From: Zygotorulaspora mrakii
Lineage: Eukaryota; Ascomycota; Saccharomycetes; Saccharomycetales; Saccharomycetaceae
Direction of reading: 5' to 3'
NCBI RefSeq assembly: GCF_013402915.1
Contig: NC_050720.1
Span: forward strand, 1,054,001 to 1,118,000
DNA: 64,000 nucleotides
Positions 50,703 to 59,650 of the stretch are shown piece by piece (position 1 is the stretch's first letter; every line of letters begins with the position of its first letter). Both the position numbers and the translations under genes were made by a program. The notes below the pieces were generated by a model. It saw nothing but the letters and a program-made list of their open reading frames with translations. It was not told where the DNA came from and searched no databases.

Positions 50703-50886
50703 CATTGGAAGTTGTCTATCTATACATATATCTTTATTGGGCATTTTTGAGAAACTTTTGATTTTCAAATTTCTATTATATCAAACATGCTCTTTCAAGT
50801 TGAACTTTTGAATTTAACATCAAAGCATTAGAAGATATAAAACAAACGGTCCTGCACGGATCTTCATAGTTATCATCTCCCCTTTA

Positions 50887-51723
50887 ATGAATCGTTCGGG
50901 CAATAATTCGTCTCAGAATAACGCACCTTCGAAAGTGGTGTATCTTGGCTCTATACCGTATGATCAAACAGAGGAGCAGATACTGGATCTTTGCAGCAAT
51001 GTTGGGCCTGTAACAAATCTAAAAATGATGTTTGACCCGCAGACTGGGAAGTCAAAGGGATATGCGTTTGTTGAGTACAAGGATTTCGAATCGAGTGCAA
51101 GCGCAGTACGTAATCTAAATGGATATCAGTTCGGCTCCAGACTGTTGAAATGTGGTTACGCCACAGGGTCGGACATCTCTTCTTCAGACTCACCACAGCA
51201 GCAACAGCTACACCAATCACAACAACAACTAAGACAGCAGAATTTTCAAGTCAATGAGACGCTCTTGAAATTTCCAGAGCTGCCATCAGGCGTTGATGTT
51301 AATATAAACATGACAACCCCCGCAATGATGATATCAAGTGAGCTCTCTAAAAAGACTCGCGAAGAACAGCTTAAATTATTGAGTATATTTCAAGACTGGA
51401 CAAGAAAAAATCCTGAAGATGCTACCGAACTTCTGCACGAGTGTCCTCAATTGAGCTTTGTCATCGCAGAGCTTTTATTAACCAACGGCATAAGTAAAGT
51501 TGACGATTTGACACAGCTGGCCGTTCAAGAACATGACAGAGCACATCCAAATGGTGACCAAAACACTCCTATAGACCCAAAGATACAAACTAAACAAAGA
51601 GAGTTACTGAGACAGGTGTTACAATTAAATGACAGCGAGATTTCAGTTTTACCGGACGACGAGAAGATGTCTCTGTGGGATTTGAAACAGAGAGCAATGA
51701 GGGGTGAATACGGCATGATATAA
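50887..51723 (+). CDS. RNA15: Rna15, RRM subunit of cleavage factor IA
   Basis: The protein has 278 residues (S. cerevisiae, 296). An N-terminal RRM at about residues 18-93 shows RNP2 VVYLGSIPYD and RNP1 KGYAFVEYKD. A Gln-rich linker follows, then a hinge for Rna14 at about 145-195 (EQLKLLSIFQDWTRKNPEDA). The C-terminal helical bundle is at about 225-278. Rna15 binds the A-rich positioning element in pre-mRNA 3' ends. It is followed, on the same strand and 219 bases away, by the related PTI1. Strand and order fit YGL044C. Confidence 0.93.
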   Translation: MNRSGNNSSQNNAPSKVVYLGSIPYDQTEEQILDLCSNVGPVTNLKMMFDPQTGKSKGYAFVEYKDFESSASAVRNLNGYQFGSRLLKCGYATGSDISSSDSPQQQQLHQSQQQLRQQNFQVNETLLKFPELPSGVDVNINMTTPAMMISSELSKKTREEQLKLLSIFQDWTRKNPEDATELLHECPQLSFVIAELLLTNGISKVDDLTQLAVQEHDRAHPNGDQNTPIDPKIQTKQRELLRQVLQLNDSEISVLPDDEKMSLWDLKQRAMRGEYGMI

Positions 51724-51942
51724 TAAATATCTCGAATATAAGAAGAACTCCCATCTTTAATTAATAGGTTACTCTTTTTTCTGTACTGAACATTTGTAAA
51801 TATTTAGTTTTTATTTTACTCTGCCTTTAAGTTGTTTTTTACAGCTTTCATACCAAGAATCGAAAAGTGAAAAAGTATTGAAGAAATTAAAAAGTTAAGA
51901 GATATACTCAGGGCAAGAAAGGTGTTAAAAACCATTGTACGT

Positions 51943-53163
51943 ATGTCTGATCCTCGCAGAAGAAAAGCCCGCCATGATTTGACGCCAGATAACCTATCTT
52001 ATGCTATTCAAGTCACTAATCTGCCCATAGACTGGACGCAAGATACGGTCTCGTCTGTCTTAGCAGGTTCAGGTCCGGTGGTAGAGATATCTTCGAAGAC
52101 AGATCCAAGGACGGGCAAGTTGAGTTCCTTACGTTTTGATTATAAAAGCAGCAAAGATTGCAAAAGTGCATTTGATATACTAAATAGAATACAGAATTTT
52201 CCATGTACATTGGAAAGAATAATACCACCTAACTATAAGGATATGGAATTATTGTCTAACAAGGAAGAACTACAATTAAATAGAGATGCATATCCGTGGA
52301 ACGCAGGTTTGGATTTACCTTTCGATATGGTGTCTGAAGTGCCATTGCCCAGGAAACCTACACAAACAAGCCCCGCTACGACAAATTCCGTAGTTTTCCC
52401 AGACATATTAAGTAAGGCTTCGCAACATTTGCCACCATTCCAACCCAATGTATTGCAAGCACCTGATCTTGTATCTACAAATTTGAGCAAGATACCACCG
52501 CTACAATTGATCGAAATTATTTCGAATCTGAAGATTTTGGCAAACCAGGATAGCTCCAAAAGGACGCAATTGGAAAACTTTCTGAAAACAAATATGGAAA
52601 TTTCTGTATCAGTTACACAAGCTCTTTTAGAGATGGGATTCATCAACTATAACGTTGTTACAAACGTGCTTAAGGGGCAGCCAAAAAATGACACTACTGT
52701 TTTCCATTCTAATACTACTAATGGAACTGGCAATAGTAATAGTAACAGTGTTAATAACAGTAGTTCAAATACCCCGTTATATGCGAATTCAAATGTGGCT
52801 TCACTGAGCAGCGTGCCTGTACCGGCAGCCTTTGTTCCGCCAATGCCACAACATGCACAAAGACCACCCTTTGGATTTGTACCGCCACCTATGCCATTTA
52901 TGCCACCCAATCCAGTACTTGGTATGGCTCCGTCTAATCCTATGATGAGAATGTCTCCCCCACATCCAGTGATAAACATGCCACAATCAACAGTTGCACA
53001 GAACAGCTCTGGCAGGATAAATATGGCAAAATTACAGGCATTACCTCAAAATCAAAGGGAAACTATTGAAACTGTGTTAAAATTAACGCTTGATCAAATA
53101 AATGCTCTTCCAGCAAATCAAAAGTCAATGGTTGAAAATTTGAAAAAGGAATATACTTTATGA
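51943..53163 (+). CDS. PTI1: Pti1, RRM protein of the cleavage/polyadenylation factor
   Basis: From the ATG at 51943 the protein has 406 residues (S. cerevisiae Pti1, 425). An N-terminal divergent RRM spans about residues 20-100 (YAIQVTNLPIDWTQDTVSSV). A hinge helix near 185-235 (PPLQLIEIISNLKILANQ) parallels that of Rna15/CstF64. A long Pro/Met/Asn-rich linker follows, then a C-terminal bundle (QRETIETVLKLTLDQINALP). Pti1 belongs to the APT part of CPF and helps snoRNA and mRNA 3' ends. The frame upstream begins with GTG only. It matches YGR156W. Confidence 0.93.
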   Translation: MSDPRRRKARHDLTPDNLSYAIQVTNLPIDWTQDTVSSVLAGSGPVVEISSKTDPRTGKLSSLRFDYKSSKDCKSAFDILNRIQNFPCTLERIIPPNYKDMELLSNKEELQLNRDAYPWNAGLDLPFDMVSEVPLPRKPTQTSPATTNSVVFPDILSKASQHLPPFQPNVLQAPDLVSTNLSKIPPLQLIEIISNLKILANQDSSKRTQLENFLKTNMEISVSVTQALLEMGFINYNVVTNVLKGQPKNDTTVFHSNTTNGTGNSNSNSVNNSSSNTPLYANSNVASLSSVPVPAAFVPPMPQHAQRPPFGFVPPPMPFMPPNPVLGMAPSNPMMRMSPPHPVINMPQSTVAQNSSGRINMAKLQALPQNQRETIETVLKLTLDQINALPANQKSMVENLKKEYTL

Positions 53164-53933
53164 TACGAAAGCGCGAAGACCTCTTGTATTACACATAAAC
53201 TAGCGGTCTGAGGTAATAAAGTTGCATAAAAATCAAATCACAACTAAGCACACCAGACTTGTATATCAGAAGGACCACTTCTGTCTTTTTTAAATAGTAA
53301 ATCGATTTCCTAGCTGGTTCGTTCTTGAATAGTGCCCGCGGAGGACTTGCCAGTTTTCCTTCTACACTTTGCATAAGCATTTCGTGGCATTTGTTTTGTC
53401 CGTTTTACATATATAAGAGATAATTACAGCTCGTTTCTATTGTTGACCACTTTTCAGCTTACAGGGCTATTATTTTTGAAGAAGATTTAAACCGGGCAAG
53501 CACCACATCGTGTGCGAGCTAAGATGACGTTGACTTATAGCTACAGAACGATTAAATAGCTGCAAATCTGCCCAGAAAGAAACATAACCTACCACCTAAA
53601 GTTTTGGCCTGTAAAAGTCTCAAGTGATCCATGATAATGCCTTTGTTCTTTATCTATATATGAATATTAATTACTGTCACTTCGTAAACCTCGCCCTAAT
53701 TAGGTCATGTAAGAATAATATGGCAATAAATTTCACATGAGGAATGAAATATTCGTCAGAGACGCGATCCATGGAAGAATAAGATATAAAATGAGAATTC
53801 TTCACTATTGAGCTGATCCTCAGTTTCTACTCAAGTATTAGGCCCTTATATCGCTACTAGCTCAACCTAGTTTCTGACGCCGATTTACCAAGAAGAAAGT
53901 CTCAGGGTAGGATATACGCTATTGGGAGGAAAT
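53164..53933. promoter_or_regulatory. CHO2 promoter region
   Basis: 770 bases between PTI1 and CHO2. The notable site is ATTTCACATG (53730-53739), listed separately. A short frame at 53189-53380 on the minus strand has no support. Confidence 0.5.
53730..53739. promoter_or_regulatory. UAS-INO (Ino2/Ino4) element of CHO2
   Basis: ATTTCACATG is the exact reverse complement of the consensus CATGTGAAAT. It lies about 195 bases before the CHO2 ATG. Phospholipid genes, including CHO2 in S. cerevisiae, are induced through this site when inositol and choline are low. Confidence 0.8.
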
Positions 53934-56450
53934 ATGACAAAGCAAGGTGGAAAAGGTTTGGTGGCTGAGACTCGTTCAACAGGTGTAAAGTTTGAGCCAC
54001 CTGAGACGCACGACATGGTACGCTCGCTGTTCGATCCTACGGTGAAGAAATCGTTTCTTGAGATTTGCATTACCTTGGCATTAATGTCAAACTTTGCCTT
54101 TTGTTACTGGCTTCTGAAGACATTTAATGCACAAATGGCAACGAAAGTGTTTTTCTTCCAATATTTTTTTTGGAGACTTTGCTACAATGTAGGCATTGGT
54201 ATTGTGCTACACTATCAATCTAAAAGTGAATTCCTGACAAGGTATGCCAGGAACAACTCATTGTTTGTGAAAAAATCGAAATCGAAACTTGCAAGATTTT
54301 GCCAGTTTGAACTGTCCAGCAAGATGCCAAAGAGTTATGATATGTACTCTTATCCGGAAGAGCTGAATATTTGGTTACTATTCCGTCAATTCGTTGATTT
54401 GATATTGATGCAAGATTTCTGTACGTATGTCATCTTTGTCTATCTTTCATTTCCGGAGAGCTGGGCTAGTATGGTAAATTGGAGAACTGGACTGGGATTT
54501 TCTATGATCCTGTTCAACATATGGGTGAAAATTGATGCGCACCGTGTTGTCAAAGATTATGCCTGGTACTGGGGCGACTTTTTCTTTCTACAAGAATCTG
54601 AACTGGTGTTCGATGGTGTGTTCAATATATCTCCCCATCCAATGTACTCCATTGGTTATTTAGGCTACTACGGTCTTTCCATGATTTGTGGTGACTATCG
54701 TGTACTTTTGGTTAGTCTTTGTGGCCATTATTTGCAATTTCTGTTTTTGAAGTATGTGGAATCGCCACACATAGAAAAGATTTATGGTGATGATTCTAAC
54801 GGTGGATTGGAGTCCAATAGTCGTATTGATGATTTAATTGCTTCAAGAAACTACGATTATTCAAGGCCCTTGATAAATACGGGTTTTACATTTCAGAATT
54901 TTGATAAGTTGAGATTCACGGATTATTTCACCTTGTCAACAATTGTCGCATTAATTTCATGGATGTTGTTGACCAAGCCCAGCTCCGACGTTTTATTCTA
55001 TTTAACTTTCACTGCCAAACTACTCACATCCATTGGTGTATTAGTGGTGCTCTTCAAACAATCAAAGACGAAATGGTTTACAAGGCTATACTTGAAAAAT
55101 GGTCACACACAGGTTTACTCCTATCAACAATGGCAATTTGTTTATAACTTCTCTTTGGCAATTACTTATACTCTATTGGGTTGCGAGACGTATGCAAAGG
55201 TGAGTGAACGCTTGCCTGCCTTGGAAAGAAACCAATTCATTTATGGTTTGATTCTTTGTGCATTACAAGGTTGGTGCAACTCTGAAATAAGATCTGCAAT
55301 CTCCGATTTTGGTTGGTTTTACGGTGATTTTTTCTTGAATAATTACATTACAAAGAAGAATATAACATCACATGGTATCTATAGATATTTGAATAATCCT
55401 GAAGCTATATTAGGTGTCGCCGGTATTTGGGGTACTGTTTTGATGACGAATTTCTCTTGGCAGAACGTTGTATTGGCCTCCCTATGGACACTTACGAATT
55501 TCATCCTTGTGAAGTTTATTGAACAGCCACATATGGCTAAAATCTATGGTGAAAAGAATAGAGTTGGAGGTATAGAGAAAACGCTCTTGACATCTAAGAC
55601 ATGGCGAAGAATGTCAGAAATGGTAGAAAAAGTGGAACATATTGTTATTAAATCACTTCTAAGTCAAACACCAACCTACGAAGAAGTTGCAATTAGCAAT
55701 CATTCTAGCGAACGATCGGACAGTACAGCTAATAATGAAATGGAAGAATTAGAAAGTGCCGTTGAGGACGCTATTGATGTAGTTGCAGCGAAGCTGTCCC
55801 CCAACTGCAAGTTTGAAATTGAAGAGTATGATAAGCATTCAAATTTTATTCTACCAGAGCCTATCACAATTACCTGGGAACTACCTAAATCCTTATACAA
55901 CCAAAAAGACTGGATTGGATTGTATAGTGTTTTGAAGACTGGATGTGATCGTTCAAAGACCAGAACGAGCTCTTTAGGGCATTGGAGTGCAACTTCTCCC
56001 ACTGCCTATCCAAACGATATATCTAAAGCAAAATCGATTATTGAATATGAGCAGAAGGATAAAGTTGTTAGAGGGAAGGTTACTTTTGACGCTTCCTTGC
56101 TGTACTTTGAATCAGGCATTTATGAGTTCAGATATCATTGTTCGAGCTCTCATAAAGTGTTACTAGTTTCAAGGCCCCTCCAGCTGGAACTACCAAGATT
56201 TGATGTCACAACTTCAGAAAAGCTGACAAAAGACTTCGTACGTTTTTTGACCAGTATCAATTCTTTTGAAGGTGGAAGAGCTAACTTGAACGGAAACAAA
56301 TACTTCGGCCTGAAAACTTTTAGGCAATTTATTAAAGAATCGGTTGATGTTGAACTCTCGTCAGATTATATAAAGCGAGTCAATGGTGACGCCGAAGCCA
56401 TCGCACAGAGAATTTGCCATATCAAAAAAGTCTTAGATAGCTTAGAATAA
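53934..56450 (+). CDS. CHO2: phosphatidylethanolamine N-methyltransferase
   Basis: From the ATG at 53934 the protein has 838 residues (S. cerevisiae Cho2, 869). It is a multispan ER protein with two homologous methyltransferase halves. Each shows the motif for S-adenosylmethionine and lipid binding: FNISPHPMYSIGYLGYYG near residue 228 and SHGIYRYLNNPEAILGVAG near residue 480, each followed by a Glu-Gln/Ser-Pro-His pattern (VESPHIEKIYG, IEQPHMAKIYG). A soluble C-terminal domain of about 220 residues follows. Cho2 performs the first methylation of PE on the way to phosphatidylcholine. Order and strand match YGR157W. Confidence 0.97.
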   Translation: MTKQGGKGLVAETRSTGVKFEPPETHDMVRSLFDPTVKKSFLEICITLALMSNFAFCYWLLKTFNAQMATKVFFFQYFFWRLCYNVGIGIVLHYQSKSEFLTRYARNNSLFVKKSKSKLARFCQFELSSKMPKSYDMYSYPEELNIWLLFRQFVDLILMQDFCTYVIFVYLSFPESWASMVNWRTGLGFSMILFNIWVKIDAHRVVKDYAWYWGDFFFLQESELVFDGVFNISPHPMYSIGYLGYYGLSMICGDYRVLLVSLCGHYLQFLFLKYVESPHIEKIYGDDSNGGLESNSRIDDLIASRNYDYSRPLINTGFTFQNFDKLRFTDYFTLSTIVALISWMLLTKPSSDVLFYLTFTAKLLTSIGVLVVLFKQSKTKWFTRLYLKNGHTQVYSYQQWQFVYNFSLAITYTLLGCETYAKVSERLPALERNQFIYGLILCALQGWCNSEIRSAISDFGWFYGDFFLNNYITKKNITSHGIYRYLNNPEAILGVAGIWGTVLMTNFSWQNVVLASLWTLTNFILVKFIEQPHMAKIYGEKNRVGGIEKTLLTSKTWRRMSEMVEKVEHIVIKSLLSQTPTYEEVAISNHSSERSDSTANNEMEELESAVEDAIDVVAAKLSPNCKFEIEEYDKHSNFILPEPITITWELPKSLYNQKDWIGLYSVLKTGCDRSKTRTSSLGHWSATSPTAYPNDISKAKSIIEYEQKDKVVRGKVTFDASLLYFESGIYEFRYHCSSSHKVLLVSRPLQLELPRFDVTTSEKLTKDFVRFLTSINSFEGGRANLNGNKYFGLKTFRQFIKESVDVELSSDYIKRVNGDAEAIAQRICHIKKVLDSLE

Positions 56451-56512
56451 GAAATTAGTATCTTTTTCTCATTGTCTTTCTTGATGTGTATGTAGTAAAT
56501 ATATTTACATTT

Positions 56513-57244
56513 TCAAGCTTCCTGAACACTTTCTGATTTTTGGTTCTGAAATAGATAGCCGGTCATAATGCTTTTATAATTAAGGTATCTCTCTTTACAA
56601 ACTTTCAACGATTCCTCCATATTATCATCACAACGACTAGGGTCCTTCCAAAAACCTGTAACTTCTTCACCTTCCTTTATGAATGCAAACACGCTCCCAT
56701 TATGATGCCCACCACTTGTTATATCCAGCACCTCGATACCGGCATCTATTAATGCCAGTGTAATACCAGTAATACAGTGAGGTATAATAGCCGCAATGCC
56801 GGCATTCTTTTCGTCTTGAAGATCCCTGTCGTAGGTCAAGTGTATAAAAATATCGATCCCTGATTTTGGATATCTCGATCTGTTGATCACAGAACTAAAC
56901 ACTGTAGTTAAAAAACTCGCCAGTTCCTTCAATCGAGATTTATCGTAATCTCCGGAAGATCCGTTTTTTATCTGTACCGATATAGCTGCTTTCGAAGTAA
57001 ACGATCCACGCACTGCTCTCGGTCCATACACAGATGCTATTAAAGATGTTTGCCGATGTTGGCTCTTGAATTCCACCAGAGATGAGCCGTTACAATTTTC
57101 TATCAACCCGCTGCGCAAGAAAAGTGTCTCTTTGATGTCATGTTCAGTCGCTTCCTGCTTATCTTTTTCCTTTACAATTGGCTCAAATGTTATAGGTTTT
57201 GCATTTCCGGGACCTAAAAGCCTCCTTCTATCTTGAACATTCAT
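56513..57244 (-). CDS. MTR3: Mtr3, RNase PH-like subunit of the exosome ring
   Basis: The protein has 243 residues (S. cerevisiae Mtr3, 250). The RNase PH fold is recognisable from SLVEFKSQHRQTSLIASVYG and KAAISVQIKNGS, and from IPHCITGITLALIDAGIEV. As in other core exosome subunits of yeast, catalytic residues of true RNase PH are not expected. Mtr3 is one of six ring subunits of the nuclear and cytoplasmic RNA exosome. It converges on CHO2 with 62 bases between the stops. A weak PAC-like GATGAG occurs upstream at 57331-57336. It matches YGR158C. Confidence 0.92.
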   Translation of the reverse strand: MNVQDRRRLLGPGNAKPITFEPIVKEKDKQEATEHDIKETLFLRSGLIENCNGSSLVEFKSQHRQTSLIASVYGPRAVRGSFTSKAAISVQIKNGSSGDYDKSRLKELASFLTTVFSSVINRSRYPKSGIDIFIHLTYDRDLQDEKNAGIAAIIPHCITGITLALIDAGIEVLDITSGGHHNGSVFAFIKEGEEVTGFWKDPSRCDDNMEESLKVCKERYLNYKSIMTGYLFQNQKSESVQEA

Positions 57245-57515
57245 TATGGTAGATTTCCAAGGTGCAGAAGAGATTCTTGAAGGTTTAAACTGCAGCTCTA
57301 CTGGTATTCAATTCCACTTTTAAGCATTTTGATGAGATCAATTTTTTTAATACTCGTGCTGCGCGATGGAAGATAAAAAAATAATAATCATTATAATCAT
57401 AAGGTCTATAGAAGTCGTAAAGGAACACTAACTAAAATGTTAATTCTGATACCATAGTGTGCGTGAAGACAGAATTTGTTATGGGAATATCAATAAATTT
57501 TCCAAGTTTATAGAT

Positions 57516-59168
57516 TTAGAAGTTTTCCGTAGGTGGATCACTTTCCAGCTGCTTGAGTCTTGCATGTTCAAGTTCTTTCTTGTCGTCCACAGCCGCTGAA
57601 ATTGATTCATTTGGCGTATATTGTGGAGCTGGGGGGTATTTGTCATATGCATATAATGGTGCTAGCCAATCGGTCGCTGAACGGTCAGGAGATGCAGCAG
57701 TAGATGTAAGCGGTGATTCTAAGTCGTCGGTGGCTTCAATAGCGCCAGAGAGCGTTTCATATTCAACCCTGGGGGGCAGCTCTTCGAGTTTCGACCCTGT
57801 GGTTCCTATGACAGTTTCAATGGACATACCGGTGACGTTATTCAATCGTTTCAACTTTTCTACATTAACCATGTCTTGGTATGAGATATTCGATTCAATG
57901 CTATTTTCATCATTCAAGGTTCTGTCACTATTGACAGCATTAAAGAACTTTCTTGGTAATTTGCTAAAGCTTGCTTTATCATCTAAATCAGAAGCTATTT
58001 CCGATACAATGGTATCTTTTGTACCCACAACGCGCTTAGATTCTGTATAGATAACGTTCTTCTGCGATAAGTTCACCATGACTTCAACATAGTATTGAAA
58101 TGTAAAATATTTGTGGCACGTTGTAAAAGTTGAAAATGCGTCAATCGGTACCTTCAAGTATGCCGTAACACTACATTGCAAGGTTTCTGGGTCAACATAA
58201 AGTGGGGAAATGGTTTGACAAATATCTTTTCTAAAAGTCTCCATTGGCTCATCTTTACCCCCACCACTTACTCGACAAATCCTTGCTAAGGTGATAATCA
58301 AACCAGCAGGACGACAAAAGTTTTTATAATGCTGAACAAAGACTTTAACGGGGATTATCTCGCCTATGGCAAATCCCGCGTTTGATATATCAACCGAAAT
58401 TGTAACAGTTTTATCGATCGAACTTATGGAGCCGCTCGTGTTGGCTGAAGAGTTCGAGTTGGTAGACGACTTTGTTGCTTTTGTAAAAGACGATGAGGAT
58501 CCATCACCAAGAGTTTTACTAGCATGTCGTACCATTGCAGCCGATTGTAAGACAACTGTCTTAACCTTAGGCTTGGGCAAAAGAGACACGTCTCTCGGTA
58601 CTATCACCGAAAATCCGCTCTCACAGACAGAAATAGGTCTTTCTACCTGATTTGATTCGATGTTCTCTATCGAGCATTTCAAATAGTAGTCAATTGAACC
58701 CCTTTCAAATTTTATTGAACTGCAAACTTTTCTACCCGATGGTACTTTTATCCTGAACGGGAATCTATGCTCGCCCTTTGTCAAACCATTAATGACCGTA
58801 GCATTACTATCTTGATCCCATTCCTTACCATAAAGGAACGTGGATTTCTCCAGCAATCTTTCACCCAGCTTTCTTCTCACTGCGGCGGTGCTACCCAATT
58901 TAACCTTAATCTCGCATATCAAGATTAGCCGTATCGCCACATTTGTCACATCTTTCTTTATGCTAACAACAGTTTCGCCCGTTATATATTCCTCTGGTTT
59001 CCATATCCTGTGTGGCTCCTTCAAATCAATATAAAACTCTCGTACGCATCCATTACTAATTCCATTCCCGTAACCAGAAACGAAATTCATGCTATGCTTT
59101 CCTCTTTGTGACAGCCGTGAGCCTGGCACTGCTCGACTATCCTTTTTGAAGACACTCAGGAAAGACAT
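57516..59168 (-). CDS. RIM8: Rim8, arrestin-like adaptor of the alkaline-pH (Rim101) pathway
   Basis: From the ATG at 59168 the protein has 550 residues, near S. cerevisiae Rim8 (542). Arrestin N and C domains fill about residues 35-390; the N-domain begins REFYIDLKEPHRIWKPEEYI. The disordered tail ends LESDPPTENF, and YPPAPQYTP lies before it, the type of region that binds Rsp5 and the ESCRT-I protein Vps23. Rim8 binds the pH sensor Rim21 and recruits ESCRT for Rim101 processing. An upstream extension would start from GTG. In S. cerevisiae this is YGL045W; here it lies between MTR3 and NSR1 of the YGR series. Confidence 0.92.
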   Translation of the reverse strand: MSFLSVFKKDSRAVPGSRLSQRGKHSMNFVSGYGNGISNGCVREFYIDLKEPHRIWKPEEYITGETVVSIKKDVTNVAIRLILICEIKVKLGSTAAVRRKLGERLLEKSTFLYGKEWDQDSNATVINGLTKGEHRFPFRIKVPSGRKVCSSIKFERGSIDYYLKCSIENIESNQVERPISVCESGFSVIVPRDVSLLPKPKVKTVVLQSAAMVRHASKTLGDGSSSSFTKATKSSTNSNSSANTSGSISSIDKTVTISVDISNAGFAIGEIIPVKVFVQHYKNFCRPAGLIITLARICRVSGGGKDEPMETFRKDICQTISPLYVDPETLQCSVTAYLKVPIDAFSTFTTCHKYFTFQYYVEVMVNLSQKNVIYTESKRVVGTKDTIVSEIASDLDDKASFSKLPRKFFNAVNSDRTLNDENSIESNISYQDMVNVEKLKRLNNVTGMSIETVIGTTGSKLEELPPRVEYETLSGAIEATDDLESPLTSTAASPDRSATDWLAPLYAYDKYPPAPQYTPNESISAAVDDKKELEHARLKQLESDPPTENF

Positions 59169-59650
59169 CGAAATAAGCTTTCTTCCACGTCTCCTCGAGT
59201 AAACAATCACGATCTCAATCAGTGAAACAAAAAATCAATGAGAGTTTTCCACCACTTAATAGCCTTCTACTTCTCCCAAAAAAAAACACCTGTATACCAA
59301 ACTCGGAACAAGCACTAAATGCTGTCGAATAAAAGGTAAGCTGGGACACTAGAGATATTTATGGCTGAATGATTTACTTATTACTGATACAATTTATCTC
59401 TTGGCAAAAGAAATCCATTCTTCAGAACAAAGTCTAATCAAGAACTTCGATAGCTGGCGTGCGGGTAACAAGATTACATATCAAATAGTTCTGCAAAACA
59501 ACATATAATGACAGATGAGGGCACAGTGAAGATGTTAATATCGATCCATATAGTTTAAGTTCTTAATATACAATAGACTCTTAGGTTAAGCTACATAGTT
59601 TACAAGTAAAGTGGGTCAGCTCTCAGTTTTGTGATGCGTTGAAATTCGAA
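59169..59650. other. intergenic, RIM8 promoter and NSR1 3' flank
   Basis: 482 bases. A CGGGTAA Reb1-type site lies at 59462-59468. Nothing else is recognised. Confidence 0.5.
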
